A stretch of DNA of 41,445 nucleotides, taken from NCBI GenBank assembly GCA_964488535.1, contig CAZAUT010000012.1:1-41445 (forward strand), in the 5' to 3' direction. Shown here piece by piece: positions 9,383-18,112 of the stretch; the first letter of the stretch is position 1; every line of letters begins with the position of its first letter. The notes beneath the pieces were generated by a model, which was not told the origin of the DNA, made no database searches, and saw only the letters and a program-made list of their open reading frames with translations. Source of the DNA: GWB1-38-13 sp964488535. GTDB lineage: Bacteria; Patescibacteriota; Microgenomatia; UBA8517. The translations under genes were made by a program, and so were the position numbers.

Positions 9383-10397
9383 ATTTAATAATTAAATCAA
9401 GTAAATCAGAATAGCAAATTCCCTGTGCCTCTGCGGCTTTTGGCAGTAAAGACATTGGGGTTAATCCGGGAATTGTATTAATTTCAAGGATATAAGGAGT
9501 GTTTCCTTTTACTATAAAATCTACTCTGGAAAAACCTCTGCACCCCAAAAGCAAATGTACGCGTAACGCAATCTCCTGCACCTTTTTTGATAGTTTTTCA
9601 GAAATTCTTGCTGGAACAATCTCTTCCGAGCCGCTTTCTGTATACTTTGATTCATAATCGAAAAACGTCGATTTCTTTGGAATAATCTCAACGATTGGTA
9701 AAGCAAACGGTTTGTCATTTCCAAGCACTCCGCAAGTAACTTCAATACCTTTTATATATTCATCTACAAGCGCAGTATCGCAGTATTTCCAGGCAATTTT
9801 TAATGACTTGTTAAGTTCCTTCATATTTTTTGCCATTGATGCACCAACAGACGATCCCTGATTGTTGGGTTTTATAAAATATGGCGGTTTACCGACTGAC
9901 TTTTTGATATCCAATAAACAATCTTTTCTTTTTAACGCCATATATTTGGGGACAGGAAGATTTTCCCTTTCAATAATTTTTCTAAACATCAACTTGTCCA
10001 TTCCCAAGGCACTTGCCAAGACACCCGAGCCCGTATATTTCATTCCAATCAAATCTAACATTCCTTGAATCGTTCCGTCTTCACCGAATGGACCATGCAT
10101 TGCGATAAATACAACATCGGGTTTTGTTTGAATGGCTGATAAACTATTAAATTCTTCTTTTTTTACTAATTTCACTTCTTTACAAATATTCCGATTTTTG
10201 ATCGGGTCGCTCATCAGTTTTAATGAATCTTTGGATGTAAGCATCCACTTATCTCCACCTCTTGAAATTACAATGGGGAATATATTGTATTTTGAAGAAT
10301 TCAAATTATTTACAACTTCTCGGCCGCTGATTAAAGACACCTCATGCTCAGAAGACCTTCCGCCCATCAATACAAATATGTTCTTTTTACGAAGCAC
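9369..10397 (-). CDS. ddl: D-alanine-D-alanine ligase
   Basis: ATP-grasp enzyme that joins two D-Ala for MurF. Family motifs are VLMGGRSSEHEVSLISG near the N-terminus, AMHGPFGEDGTIQGML, IKPNNQGSSVGASMAKN and the metal-binding LEINTIPGLTPMSLLPKA near the C-terminus. I propose the GTG at 10397 (342 aa), which places the protein start two residues before the KNIFVLMGG strand. The frame extends to a TTG at 10457, but those extra 20 residues do not resemble Ddl. They also cover a TATAAT box at 10405-10410, 7 bases before the GTG, so the mRNA may be almost leaderless. The start is a judgement; the gene call is firm. Confidence 0.94.
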   Translation of the reverse strand: MLRKKNIFVLMGGRSSEHEVSLISGREVVNNLNSSKYNIFPIVISRGGDKWMLTSKDSLKLMSDPIKNRNICKEVKLVKKEEFNSLSAIQTKPDVVFIAMHGPFGEDGTIQGMLDLIGMKYTGSGVLASALGMDKLMFRKIIERENLPVPKYMALKRKDCLLDIKKSVGKPPYFIKPNNQGSSVGASMAKNMKELNKSLKIAWKYCDTALVDEYIKGIEVTCGVLGNDKPFALPIVEIIPKKSTFFDYESKYTESGSEEIVPARISEKLSKKVQEIALRVHLLLGCRGFSRVDFIVKGNTPYILEINTIPGLTPMSLLPKAAEAQGICYSDLLDLIIKYAKE

Positions 10398-10404
10398 AAT
10401 AGGT

Positions 10405-10427
10405 ATTATACTACGCAAACACCAATT
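10405..10427 (-). promoter_or_regulatory. Putative -10 element for ddl
   Basis: On the minus strand a perfect TATAAT (10405-10410) lies 7 bases before the proposed GTG start of ddl. The hexamer 17 bases upstream, ATCTTG, is a poor -35 match. If used, transcription would begin at or next to the start codon. ddl may also be read through from murD. Confidence 0.45.
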
Positions 10428-10468
10428 CAAGATAAAATTTTCAATATTTTCGCTCAATCGATAAATTA

Positions 10469-11860
10469 TTATAATTTATCTAAGGCTTTTTTAAATTGAT
10501 TTCCACGGTCTTGATAATCCTTAAACATATCGAATGAAGTGGATGCTGGAGACAATAAAACTACACCATTTTTTGGCGTTATTGTGGAAGCCAAATTTAC
10601 CACCTCTTCCATTGTTCTCTTACCCAAATAATGGATTTCACCTTCGAAAGAAGAACTAATTAAACTTTTTTGAATCTTCCTGGCTGTATCACCAATTAAT
10701 ATCACGTTCAAAATGTTCTTCCTTTTTGCCAAATATTTCCCCAATCCGTTAAAAGAAATCCCCCTGTCAAATCCTCCTAAAATTAAAGTTAAGGTTTTAT
10801 TTTTAAAAACTTCAACAGCGGCTATCGTTGCTTCTGGAATCGTTGCAAGAGTGTCATTAACATAGGTTATAGTATTATGAACACATACTTTTTCTAGCCT
10901 GCCTTCAAGGGACTTAAAAGTTTTTAATGAGTCAACAATATTATTTTTACTCACACCTAAAAAAGACGCTGCAAGAATTGCAGCCATAACATTTTGGTAG
11001 TTATGTTTTCCTGATAATGGAATAGCATCGGTATTTATTGAAAATATAGTCATACCATTATCCATTACGGAAATGTCGTTATCATTCAAAAATGCACCGC
11101 TATCCACTTTATTCTTAATTGAAAAAAAATATTTTTTTACACCGATGCTTTCGGTAATTTTTACCAGCATCGGTAAATCGTAATTGCACACGAACGCATC
11201 TGTAGATTTTTGAAACTTTACTATATTAACTTTTGCTTTTACATAATCTGAGTAGCTCTCATAATAATCCAGGTGTTCAGGATATATATTTAATAAAACT
11301 GCGACATGGGGGCTTTTATTAATATCTGATAATTGATGCGACGATAATTCAAAGACATAATATTTTGTTTTTCTGTCTTCATTCAAATAATCCAAAGGTG
11401 GTTTACCAATGTTTCCCAGTAGGATAGAATCAAACCCAGAATTTTCCATTATATGATTTATCAAAGATGCGGTAGTGCTTTTACCTTTTGTACCGGTTAC
11501 ACCAACAATACAACCTTTACATAACTCGAAAAATATTCGTGTTTGTGATGTAAAAGTAATCCCTTTTTGTTTTGCTTTTAATAGCCCTTTCAACTTATTC
11601 GGTATGCCAGGTGATTTAATTATAAGGTCGTAATCTTTCACGCAAGTCAGGTAATTTTCCCCAAAATGGAAAACTAATTTGGGGTCCGTTGCTATAAGAT
11701 TCTTCGCTTCATTGTCTATATCACCCAAACATATTCTATCTGCGATACCAATCATTTTTCCAGGATGATATCCTCTAATAAATTTATATGTGCTAATTCC
11801 CTCCCTTCCAAAACCTAAAATTAATACTTTTTTCTTTTTTATTTCCTCAAGAATTTTCAT
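10469..11860 (-). CDS. murD: UDP-MurNAc-L-Ala: glutamate ligase MurD (possibly L-Glu-adding)
   Basis: Mur ligase that adds glutamate to UDP-MurNAc-L-Ala. An N-terminal Rossmann-like domain (KVLILGFGREGIS, residues 11-23) is followed by the P-loop GVTGTKGKSTTASLI near residues 120-134. Downstream motifs are YVFELSSHQL and LLNIYPEHLDYY, then a C-terminal domain with LILGGFDRG and VVLLSPASTSFDMF. Length is 463 aa. It overlaps the murL stop by 14 bases. Since MurL epimerises the L-Glu product, this enzyme may add L-Glu like the MurD2 type, rather than D-Glu. That is an inference from context; I cannot read the glutamate stereospecificity from sequence. Confidence 0.94.
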   Translation of the reverse strand: MKILEEIKKKKVLILGFGREGISTYKFIRGYHPGKMIGIADRICLGDIDNEAKNLIATDPKLVFHFGENYLTCVKDYDLIIKSPGIPNKLKGLLKAKQKGITFTSQTRIFFELCKGCIVGVTGTKGKSTTASLINHIMENSGFDSILLGNIGKPPLDYLNEDRKTKYYVFELSSHQLSDINKSPHVAVLLNIYPEHLDYYESYSDYVKAKVNIVKFQKSTDAFVCNYDLPMLVKITESIGVKKYFFSIKNKVDSGAFLNDNDISVMDNGMTIFSINTDAIPLSGKHNYQNVMAAILAASFLGVSKNNIVDSLKTFKSLEGRLEKVCVHNTITYVNDTLATIPEATIAAVEVFKNKTLTLILGGFDRGISFNGLGKYLAKRKNILNVILIGDTARKIQKSLISSSFEGEIHYLGKRTMEEVVNLASTITPKNGVVLLSPASTSFDMFKDYQDRGNQFKKALDKL

Positions 11861-13214
11861 AATATTTTATAAGTTTTTTTGAAAAATATTTTGGCATATA
11901 TTCGGACTCGCCCCAACTAGTAAGAAGTTTTTCCGATAGCATATCCATTTCTCTTATATTATCAAGATAACTTTTTCCAAAATATTTCAATAGAACCGGC
12001 AATCTAATCTTGCCATAGCTCTTCATTGATAAATATAGTCCTGCTTTGACTTCATCCTTGGTTCCCACACATTCAAACGGCTTTATGCTCTCTTCAGAAA
12101 TTAATTTATCTAACAATTTCGTCAGAGAAATATCTTCATACAAATTACGTGGAAATATTTTCAAGATTTTTCTGGTCCCCAAAAAGGGAAATAGAAGAAT
12201 GAAAGTTGATAGGCATTTCGGGCAATTACAACACCAAACACCCTCTTTTTGACCCAAATTACAACTTCGAAATATCCCAAAATATTTATCATACTTGGAA
12301 AACATTTTAGCGATTTGAATTTCGTATAAAGGTCTTAAAATACTAAAAACATTAACATTACTAAGATATTTCTTATTATAGACAAAAAACTTTCTTTCAA
12401 ATTCTTGCGTCTTTGTGTATTGATGATTTATTTTATGCCCCAAATAATTAACATTACCTTCTTCAGAGCTTCTTTCATTGGAAAATACAACATTTTTATA
12501 CCCATTCAGATTAGCAACTATTAACGATGTAAAATACAAAATATTGCTGTATGGAATATGTCCATTTAGGAATATTTTAGAATTTGGTTTTATAAGTTTC
12601 AGGTCAAGGTTTCTCTGTACATAATAAACCTTCTTGATTCCAGATTTATCGACCACTTCTTTCGAATACGGCGTTGTCGGATAAACAACAAGTGCAGCAT
12701 CACCCAAACCTTCTTTTAGCAATGTTTCTAAAGTAACGATAGAATCTTTTCCTCCTCCAACAGGGATAAGGTTTTTATTTGATTTAACTAATAACTTTTC
12801 GTTCAATGGTGGTTTTTCAGCACTTATTATTCTTACAAAATCATCTTTATTAATATCAATCTTATTCTCAAAAAAATACTGCCCCATCCCTTTTATCAAC
12901 AAATCACGCCACCAATTCAATTGTTCGTTGACCAAATAACCCGCAGAAATCTCCAGTACCGGTGAACAAGTAGTTTTCCAATAGGAGAACATTTCGGCTA
13001 ACCCAAGATGAAAAATCAAATTTTGGAACCCTTTAGATTTGATTGCTTTACCATAGTGTTTTATATTATCAAAATTGAATATATCTTCGTGAATGAAGTT
13101 TAGTTCTGAAATTTGATAATTGAAATTAACGATTAAATTGTTCTTTCTTATATCGTATCCAAACCCCAAATATTTAAATATTGGGTACTTTTCTCTTAAT
13201 CTAAGATAATTCAT
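11847..13214 (-). CDS. murL: UDP-MurNAc-L-Ala-L-Glu epimerase MurL
   Basis: Resembles MurL, the ATP-dependent epimerase described in Xanthomonas that converts UDP-MurNAc-L-Ala-L-Glu to the D-Glu form after an L-Glu-adding MurD. The ATP-pyrophosphatase-like motif PVGGGKDSIVTLE lies at residues 151-163. SNERSSEEGN (245-254), INHQYTKTQEFE (262-273) and the cysteine-rich WCCNCPKCLSTF (327-338) follow, all features I associate with MurL. Length (455 aa) fits. It overlaps murD and is divergent from murB. No glutamate racemase gene is in the window, in keeping with this route. Other PP-loop enzymes share the GGGKDS element, but the combination and the neighbours favour MurL. Confidence 0.85.
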   Translation of the reverse strand: MNYLRLREKYPIFKYLGFGYDIRKNNLIVNFNYQISELNFIHEDIFNFDNIKHYGKAIKSKGFQNLIFHLGLAEMFSYWKTTCSPVLEISAGYLVNEQLNWWRDLLIKGMGQYFFENKIDINKDDFVRIISAEKPPLNEKLLVKSNKNLIPVGGGKDSIVTLETLLKEGLGDAALVVYPTTPYSKEVVDKSGIKKVYYVQRNLDLKLIKPNSKIFLNGHIPYSNILYFTSLIVANLNGYKNVVFSNERSSEEGNVNYLGHKINHQYTKTQEFERKFFVYNKKYLSNVNVFSILRPLYEIQIAKMFSKYDKYFGIFRSCNLGQKEGVWCCNCPKCLSTFILLFPFLGTRKILKIFPRNLYEDISLTKLLDKLISEESIKPFECVGTKDEVKAGLYLSMKSYGKIRLPVLLKYFGKSYLDNIREMDMLSEKLLTSWGESEYMPKYFSKKLIKYYENS

Positions 13215-13253
13215 ATTGAGAAAAACTATTCAAGTATTATTCAAACATCAATA

Positions 13254-13282
13254 TTGTACCATTTGTACTAAAATATTATAAT
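13254..13282 (+). promoter_or_regulatory. murB promoter
   Basis: TTGTAC (13254-13259), a 17-base spacer and a perfect TATAAT (13277-13282) stand 11 bases before the murB ATG. Transcription would start about 4-5 bases before the ATG, leaving almost no leader and no room for a Shine-Dalgarno sequence. Confidence 0.75.
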
Positions 13283-13293
13283 TACCCTAGACA

Positions 13294-14361
13294 ATGAAAA
13301 TACTTCAAAACTACTCTCTCAAAAACCACAATTCCTTCAAAGTCGATGTAAAAGCCAAGTATTTTGTAAGCATTACCAAAACACAGGAAGTGTTGGATAT
13401 CATTAAAAATAAAAAATATTCCAGTAATATTCTCATTCTCGGGATGGGGACAAATACTCTTTTTCAAAAGAATTTTCCAGGAACGGTTATACAAATATCA
13501 ACCAAAGGCATTAATGTGGTTGAAGAGAATAGCGGAGGTGTCACGGTCGAAATCATGGCAGGTGAGTCGTGGAACGGATTTGTTCACTGGGCAATAAATA
13601 ATGGCTTTTCGGGAATAGAAAATATGGTTCTTATCCCGGGAACTCTCGGTGCTGCAGCAGTCGGAAATATCGCTGCCTATGGACAGAATTTTGAAGACGT
13701 ATTCGTCAAACTATCCGCCATTGATATTTCAACCGGCAAAGAAGCTGAGTTTGATAAAAATGCCTGCAAATTCGGTTATAGAGAAAGCGTTTTTAAAAAG
13801 GAATTGAAGGGAAAATATATTATCACCAAGGTATATATCAAACTTGCCAAAGACCAGACAATAGACACATCGTATCATTCCCGCTACGAGTCGATTGTCG
13901 GAGAACTTTCCAAATTCGCAAGTTCTCCGTACAACATCCGTGACGTATCCAAGGCAATATCCGTTATCCGTGAAAGAAAATTTCCCGATTGGGAAAAGAT
14001 AGGAACGGCCGGTAGTTTTTTTCTGAACCCGGTAATTTCTAAAAGAGAGCTTACCGAACTTCAAAAGAAAGTCCCTGGAGTGCAGTTTTACCCGATTGAT
14101 AAATTATCTTACCCAATACCAAACGACTCCAAAATTAATTACTCGGAACATGTAAAAGTGGCGGCAGGATGGCTTTTAGAAGAACTTGGGTGGAAAGGTA
14201 AGTGGATCGGCAAAGTTGGTACTTCTCCCAATCAATCTTTGGTAATAATAACTCAAAAAGGGGCAACACCTGCCGATATTTTATCATTCGCAGACAAAAT
14301 GAGGGCAGATGTAAAAAAGAACTACGGTATCGACCTCACGCCTGAAGTAAATATCATTTGA
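13294..14361 (+). CDS. murB: UDP-N-acetylenolpyruvoylglucosamine reductase MurB
   Basis: FAD- and NADPH-dependent reductase that turns the enolpyruvyl product of MurA into UDP-MurNAc. The FAD-binding motif ILGMGTNTLF is near residue 50. GIENMVLIPGTLGAAAVGNI follows near 107-126, and then GYRESVFK and the catalytic-serine motif GTAGSFFLNP near 240. The C-terminus holds the KVAAGWLLEELGWKG segment. Length is 355 aa. It is the only plus-strand gene among the left-hand dcw genes, with its own promoter, and its end overlaps the oppositely oriented murC by 8 bases. Confidence 0.95.
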   Translation: MKILQNYSLKNHNSFKVDVKAKYFVSITKTQEVLDIIKNKKYSSNILILGMGTNTLFQKNFPGTVIQISTKGINVVEENSGGVTVEIMAGESWNGFVHWAINNGFSGIENMVLIPGTLGAAAVGNIAAYGQNFEDVFVKLSAIDISTGKEAEFDKNACKFGYRESVFKKELKGKYIITKVYIKLAKDQTIDTSYHSRYESIVGELSKFASSPYNIRDVSKAISVIRERKFPDWEKIGTAGSFFLNPVISKRELTELQKKVPGVQFYPIDKLSYPIPNDSKINYSEHVKVAAGWLLEELGWKGKWIGKVGTSPNQSLVIITQKGATPADILSFADKMRADVKKNYGIDLTPEVNII

Positions 14362-15769
14362 TTTTCTTCAATTCTTCGTACAAATGAAATATATCGCCTG
14401 CGCCCATGGTTAGTACAATGTCGCCGGGTTTGATATTATCCTTCATCCATTTTATAGTTGCCGTGTGGTCTTTGGTATAAAAGGCGTATTTATTGTGTTT
14501 TCTTACTTCTCTTGCAAGGATTTCCGAATTAACCGTCGGGTCGGGTTTTTCGCGGGCAGAGGAATAGATATCCATTACGGATACCGTGTCCGCTTTGGCT
14601 AAACTTACCGCAAAATCAGACAATAACGCTTTGGTTCTTGAATAGGTGTGCGGTTGGAAAATCACCACCACTCTTCTGTCAGGAAACCATTCGCGGGATG
14701 CTTTTATTGTAGCGTTAATTTCCCCCGGATGATGAGCGTAATCGTCGAAGAATTTTGCGCCGAAATAGTTTCCCATATCCTCAAATCGCCTTCTGCATCC
14801 CAGATATCTTCCCAACCCTTTAATAATATCCGCGTGTGAAATCCCCAAAATATTACCTACCGTAAAAACAGCAGCTGCGTTTTCAATATTAAGTCTCCCT
14901 GGAACATTTAGAGAAATGTCTTCAATCGTTTCTTTCTTGCTCTTTATATAAATGGAAAATACCGTCTTCTGATCTATAAAATTCACTTTTTCAATTCTAT
15001 AGTCTGCATCTTTCGCAAAACCGTAAGTAATTGGTCTTACTTTTGATCTAACTGCAATATTAAGAGTGTTTTTATTATCTGCATTAGCGATCAAATATCC
15101 GAATTTTGGCAGTTTATCGAAAAATGACAAAAAGGCCTCTTTTGTTACTTCAAAATCGGGATAGATATCGGGATGGTCATACTGAATGTTGGTAGCGATA
15201 ATAATTTTTGGCTTCAATAAAGAAAATTTTGGTCTGTTGTCAATTCCAGGCGACACGACATATTCATCTGCTTCGCATATAAAATTTCTTCCGTCTTTTG
15301 AATATCTTCCTGGGGTGTTTATGGGGTAAATATTACCCACTCCCACAATATAAGAGGGATTTAAGCCGACACTATCCAAAAGTACCGAAAGCATAGATGA
15401 TATTGTTGTTTTACCTCCTACACCGCAAACCGAAATTGTTTCTTTTTCGTAGGAAAGTTCAGCCAACGCTTCGGCATAGGTCAAAACCGGAATTTTCAGT
15501 TTTTTTGCTTTTAATACTTCCTCGTTATTCAAACCTCCGTGGGCTGCTGTTGTAATTAAAAGGTCAACCCCGTTTTTGACATTTTTTTTATTTATTTCTG
15601 TACTCCATTTAATACCTCTTTTTAAAAGTATACTGTCTGTCACGAATTGCTCCGGAGTATCGCTTCCTGAAACAGTAATTCCGATATCGCTTAGGTATAC
15701 CGCCATTGCCGTCATTCCAACACCCTTTATGCCTGTCAAGTGAACATTTTTTATTTTCGTAAAATCCAT
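14354..15769 (-). CDS. murC: UDP-MurNAc: L-alanine ligase MurC
   Basis: Mur ligase that adds L-Ala to UDP-MurNAc. The N-terminal Rossmann motif is HLTGIKGVGMTAMAVYLSD and SGSDTPE follows. The P-loop reads VCGVGGKTTISSM, where most MurC proteins have GTHGKTTT, so the histidine is glycine here. Further motifs are FICEADEY, ATNIQYDHPD, FDDYAHHPGEINATI and VVIFQPHTYSRT. I chose the ATG at 15769 (471 aa). A TTG six codons upstream is in frame but adds only an AT-rich leader. It is convergent with murB and divergent from the glmS leader. Confidence 0.94.
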   Translation of the reverse strand: MDFTKIKNVHLTGIKGVGMTAMAVYLSDIGITVSGSDTPEQFVTDSILLKRGIKWSTEINKKNVKNGVDLLITTAAHGGLNNEEVLKAKKLKIPVLTYAEALAELSYEKETISVCGVGGKTTISSMLSVLLDSVGLNPSYIVGVGNIYPINTPGRYSKDGRNFICEADEYVVSPGIDNRPKFSLLKPKIIIATNIQYDHPDIYPDFEVTKEAFLSFFDKLPKFGYLIANADNKNTLNIAVRSKVRPITYGFAKDADYRIEKVNFIDQKTVFSIYIKSKKETIEDISLNVPGRLNIENAAAVFTVGNILGISHADIIKGLGRYLGCRRRFEDMGNYFGAKFFDDYAHHPGEINATIKASREWFPDRRVVVIFQPHTYSRTKALLSDFAVSLAKADTVSVMDIYSSAREKPDPTVNSEILAREVRKHNKYAFYTKDHTATIKWMKDNIKPGDIVLTMGAGDIFHLYEELKKIK

Positions 15770-16006
15770 GATAATAATGCTAATCAACTAATCCTTCGAC
15801 AATATTCGACAATATTCAGGATAGATTTTTACAAATTCTACTAATACCTACCAAATATTGTCCATCTATCATGTATTATCTACCATTTTATTTAAGAATT
15901 TATAAATTGACCAATTGAAAAAATAAGATGATAAATGTTGAATGATAAATCATTCATAGATATTTATTTTCAAACCAGATTACATTATATCTTATACATT
16001 AATAAA
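15770..16006. other. AT-rich spacer between murC and the glmS promoter
   Basis: There is no gene here. It holds a short tandem duplication, CGACAATATT twice at about 15797-15816. It also has one of two exact copies of the 15-mer ATAAATTGACCAATT (15902-15916); the second copy, at 16002-16016, contains the -35 box of the glmS promoter. A small plus-strand frame beginning at 15935 runs on into the structured RNA and is not credible as a gene. Confidence 0.5.
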
Positions 16007-16016
16007 TTGACCAATT
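15902..16016. repeat. Pair of exact 15-bp direct repeats
   Basis: ATAAATTGACCAATT occurs at 15902-15916 and again at 16002-16016, exactly 100 bases apart. Each copy contains TTGACC, a good -35 hexamer. The second serves the likely glmS promoter. The first has only a weak -10 candidate (GATAAA at 15930-15935). They could be a duplicated promoter segment or a regulator site; the sequence alone does not decide. Confidence 0.55.
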
Positions 16017-16036
16017 ATCTTCATATAATATATAAT
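16007..16036 (+). promoter_or_regulatory. glmS leader promoter
   Basis: TTGACC (16007-16012), an 18-base spacer and a perfect TATAAT (16031-16036) lie upstream of the structured leader. Transcription would begin near 16043, giving a leader of about 275 bases before glmS. That is far longer than the near-leaderless starts predicted elsewhere in this window and fits a riboregulatory leader. Confidence 0.7.
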
Positions 16037-16082
16037 CATTCAAAGCAGTCTGGAAATAGAAGATTATTTAATTGTAATCAAA

Positions 16083-16274
16083 GGCGTGTGGCCACGTTCA
16101 ATCGCATGAACGTGGATACGAGGAGTAGGTCCCTATTAAAAATAGGGGAATCGGGCACCCAAAATGCTTAATGTCATAAGGGTAGTATCTGCGGAAACCT
16201 ACCGGCATTCTAATGTCGTAAGTTAAATTTCAAATCTTTAACGAAAGTTAAAGCACAAAGAGTTGTAACGTTTA
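16083..16274 (+). ncRNA. glmS ribozyme-like leader RNA (divergent)
   Basis: The segment shows the ordered landmarks of the glmS self-cleaving ribozyme. They are a P1 hairpin (CCACGTTC 16092-16099 with GAACGTGG 16108-16115), then ACGAGG (16118-16123), and a P2 stem GTAGG (16125-16129) with CCTAC (16198-16202) preceded by GCGG and followed by CGGC. Next come a small hairpin (GGCAT/ATGTC, 16204-16217), GTAAG (16218-16222), and a P4-like stem CTTTAAC/GTTAAAG (16236-16253) capped by a GAAA tetraloop. Last is CACAAAGAG (16254-16262). B. subtilis glmS RNA, as I recall it, has the same order: ACGAGG, GCGG, CCGGC, GCCGUAAG, a GNRA-capped P4, and ACAAAGAG. Two differences matter. An insertion with a CCCTATT/AATAGGG hairpin enlarges the P2 region, and the invariant cleavage core (A then GCGCC with its GGCGG partner) is not seen in standard form. 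Self-cleavage is therefore unproven. Confidence 0.68.
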
Positions 16275-16319
16275 GAAATCTTCAGACGAGGCTGCTTCGG
16301 TGACTTTACGGATAACATT

Positions 16320-18089
16320 ATGTGTGGGATCTTTGCATATGTCGGAAAAAGTCGTAACGCGACAGAGGCTGTTTTTGATGGTCTTAAAAGATTAGATTAT
16401 CGTGGTTATGACAGTTGGGGGATTAGTATTCTTAAAAAGGGTGAAATCAAAACGCAAAAATATGTTGGGGTTATCGACAAAAAGCTTCTTACGCTTGGAA
16501 AGAGTCATGTGGCGTTAGGTCACACCCGTTGGGCTACAAACGGTGCTGTTACTAAGAACAATGCTCATCCGCATACCTCAAGGGACGGATCTTTTGTAAT
16601 TGTACAAAACGGGATCGTAGAAAACTTTTCTGAATTGAAAAGTTTTCTCTTAAAAAGAGGGTTTAAATTCGTAAGCGACACAGATACGGAAGCAATTCTT
16701 CACCTTATAGAGGACGAACATATAAAAGAAAAAGATTTTATAAAATCTGCACAAAATGCATTTAATAAACTTGAAGGTAGAAACACCGTAATTATTCTTA
16801 AAAAAGATGGATGTATAATTGCCTTTCGCAATGGCTCTCCCTTGGTTATAGGTATATCTGAAAAAAACAACGACATTTACTTTTCGTCCGACACTCTTTC
16901 TTTTTCTCCATATGTAGATAAAACAATCACTTTGGAAAATGGTCAAATGGCGGTATGTAATAACAAATTAACCATAAATAATACTAAAAACAATAATAAA
17001 GTCGTAGCGAATTTCGATGAAAACATCATCAGGGATCAAGAATATTCAAAAGTTGGTTACCCCCATTTTATGATAAAGGAAATTCATGAAACACCCCAGG
17101 TGATCGACAAAGTAATACTTCAGCCTAAGAAAAATATCATAAAACTCGCCGATAAGATTAAAAGGTCTGCAACAGTATACTGCATCGGATCGGGAACAGC
17201 CGGGGCAGCAGCTTCTCAAAGCGCTTACTACTTACGAACACTTGGCGGTATCAATGCGATCAGTCTTATCGGTGCGGAAGCGAAAGATTATTTCCAACTA
17301 TTTAGGAAAGATGACCTGATCGTTGCGCTTTCGCAAAGCGGTGAGACGGCAGACGTTCTCGAAGTTATTGAATTTGCTAAAAAGACCGGGGTAAGAATTG
17401 CATCCTATGTAAACATGCCCGGAAGCATTATGACAAAAATGTCGGACTATAAATTCATGGCAACTGCCGGTCCTGAAATATGTGTTATGTCGACTAAAGT
17501 ATTTGTATCACAAATTGTTTGGGGGTATTTACTTTCAAAATGCGTTCAACGAAAACTTAGTGAAGGGTTTGATAATCTTCAAAAAACCAAAACTGCAATT
17601 TCGAAATTACTGAAAGATAAGGTGTTAGATAAAAATCTTGACAAGATCGCGACCAAACTCTCATATGAAAAGGATCTCTTCCTTTTGGCAAAAGGTCAAA
17701 ACCTCCAGATCATCCGTGAGGGAATGATCAAACTTATTGAAGGGGGTTATATTCATGCCCATGCAATACCCGCCGGTGATTTGAAACACTATGCGATTAC
17801 CCTAATGGAACCCGGTAAATATTTAATTAGCATCGTTTCCGATGACGAAAATAAGACGGACACTATAAACGCAATAAATGAAGTGAAAACCCGTGGGGCG
17901 TCTGTAATTGGAATCTCAACTTTCGCCGACAAAGCATTTGATGAATTAATAAAAGTTCCAAACTTGGATGAAACAAGCGCAATACTAAATATTGTTCCTT
18001 TGCAACTTCTGGCCTATAAAATTGCAGTTCTGAAAGGAAATAATGTGGACAAACCAAGAAACATCGCAAAAAGTGTAACAGTCAAATAA
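16320..18089 (+). CDS. glmS: Glucosamine-fructose-6-phosphate aminotransferase GlmS
   Basis: Makes glucosamine-6-phosphate from fructose-6-phosphate and glutamine, the first committed step to UDP-GlcNAc. The N-terminal glutaminase domain starts MCGIFAYVG, with the nucleophile Cys2, and contains RLDYRGYDSWGIS, GHTRWATNG and VQNGIVENF. Two SIS isomerase domains follow (GSGTAGAAASQSAYYL and ALSQSGETADVLE near residue 330), and the C-terminus PRNIAKSVTVK is characteristic. Length is 589 aa, slightly short for the family. The ATG is the only good start. A hairpin with a cUUCGg tetraloop (around 16295-16300) and no Shine-Dalgarno sequence precede it. It follows the ribozyme-like leader. Confidence 0.97.
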   Translation: MCGIFAYVGKSRNATEAVFDGLKRLDYRGYDSWGISILKKGEIKTQKYVGVIDKKLLTLGKSHVALGHTRWATNGAVTKNNAHPHTSRDGSFVIVQNGIVENFSELKSFLLKRGFKFVSDTDTEAILHLIEDEHIKEKDFIKSAQNAFNKLEGRNTVIILKKDGCIIAFRNGSPLVIGISEKNNDIYFSSDTLSFSPYVDKTITLENGQMAVCNNKLTINNTKNNNKVVANFDENIIRDQEYSKVGYPHFMIKEIHETPQVIDKVILQPKKNIIKLADKIKRSATVYCIGSGTAGAAASQSAYYLRTLGGINAISLIGAEAKDYFQLFRKDDLIVALSQSGETADVLEVIEFAKKTGVRIASYVNMPGSIMTKMSDYKFMATAGPEICVMSTKVFVSQIVWGYLLSKCVQRKLSEGFDNLQKTKTAISKLLKDKVLDKNLDKIATKLSYEKDLFLLAKGQNLQIIREGMIKLIEGGYIHAHAIPAGDLKHYAITLMEPGKYLISIVSDDENKTDTINAINEVKTRGASVIGISTFADKAFDELIKVPNLDETSAILNIVPLQLLAYKIAVLKGNNVDKPRNIAKSVTVK

Positions 18090-18112
18090 CTTCGCCGGAT
18101 CCGAAAATAATA

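Noticed and set aside
15907..15935. A second glmS promoter at the first copy of the 15-bp repeat
   Set aside because: TTGACC is good but the box 17 bases downstream, GATAAA, is weak; the second copy has a perfect TATAAT, so only that one is called.
15935..16171. A 78-codon plus-strand open frame upstream of glmS
   Set aside because: It covers the glmS promoter and the first half of the structured leader, resembles no protein, and its open state is expected by chance.
16083..16274. Leader structure as RNase P RNA, tmRNA, T-box or a Group I/II intron piece
   Set aside because: None of the diagnostic motifs of these RNAs (such as GAGGAAAGTC, a tRNA-like T arm or the domain V stem) is present, whereas the order of glmS-type landmarks and the downstream gene fit a glmS ribozyme.
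18090..18112. A terminator after glmS (TTCGCCGGATCCGAA)
   Set aside because: The stem is only about four base pairs and no T run follows.
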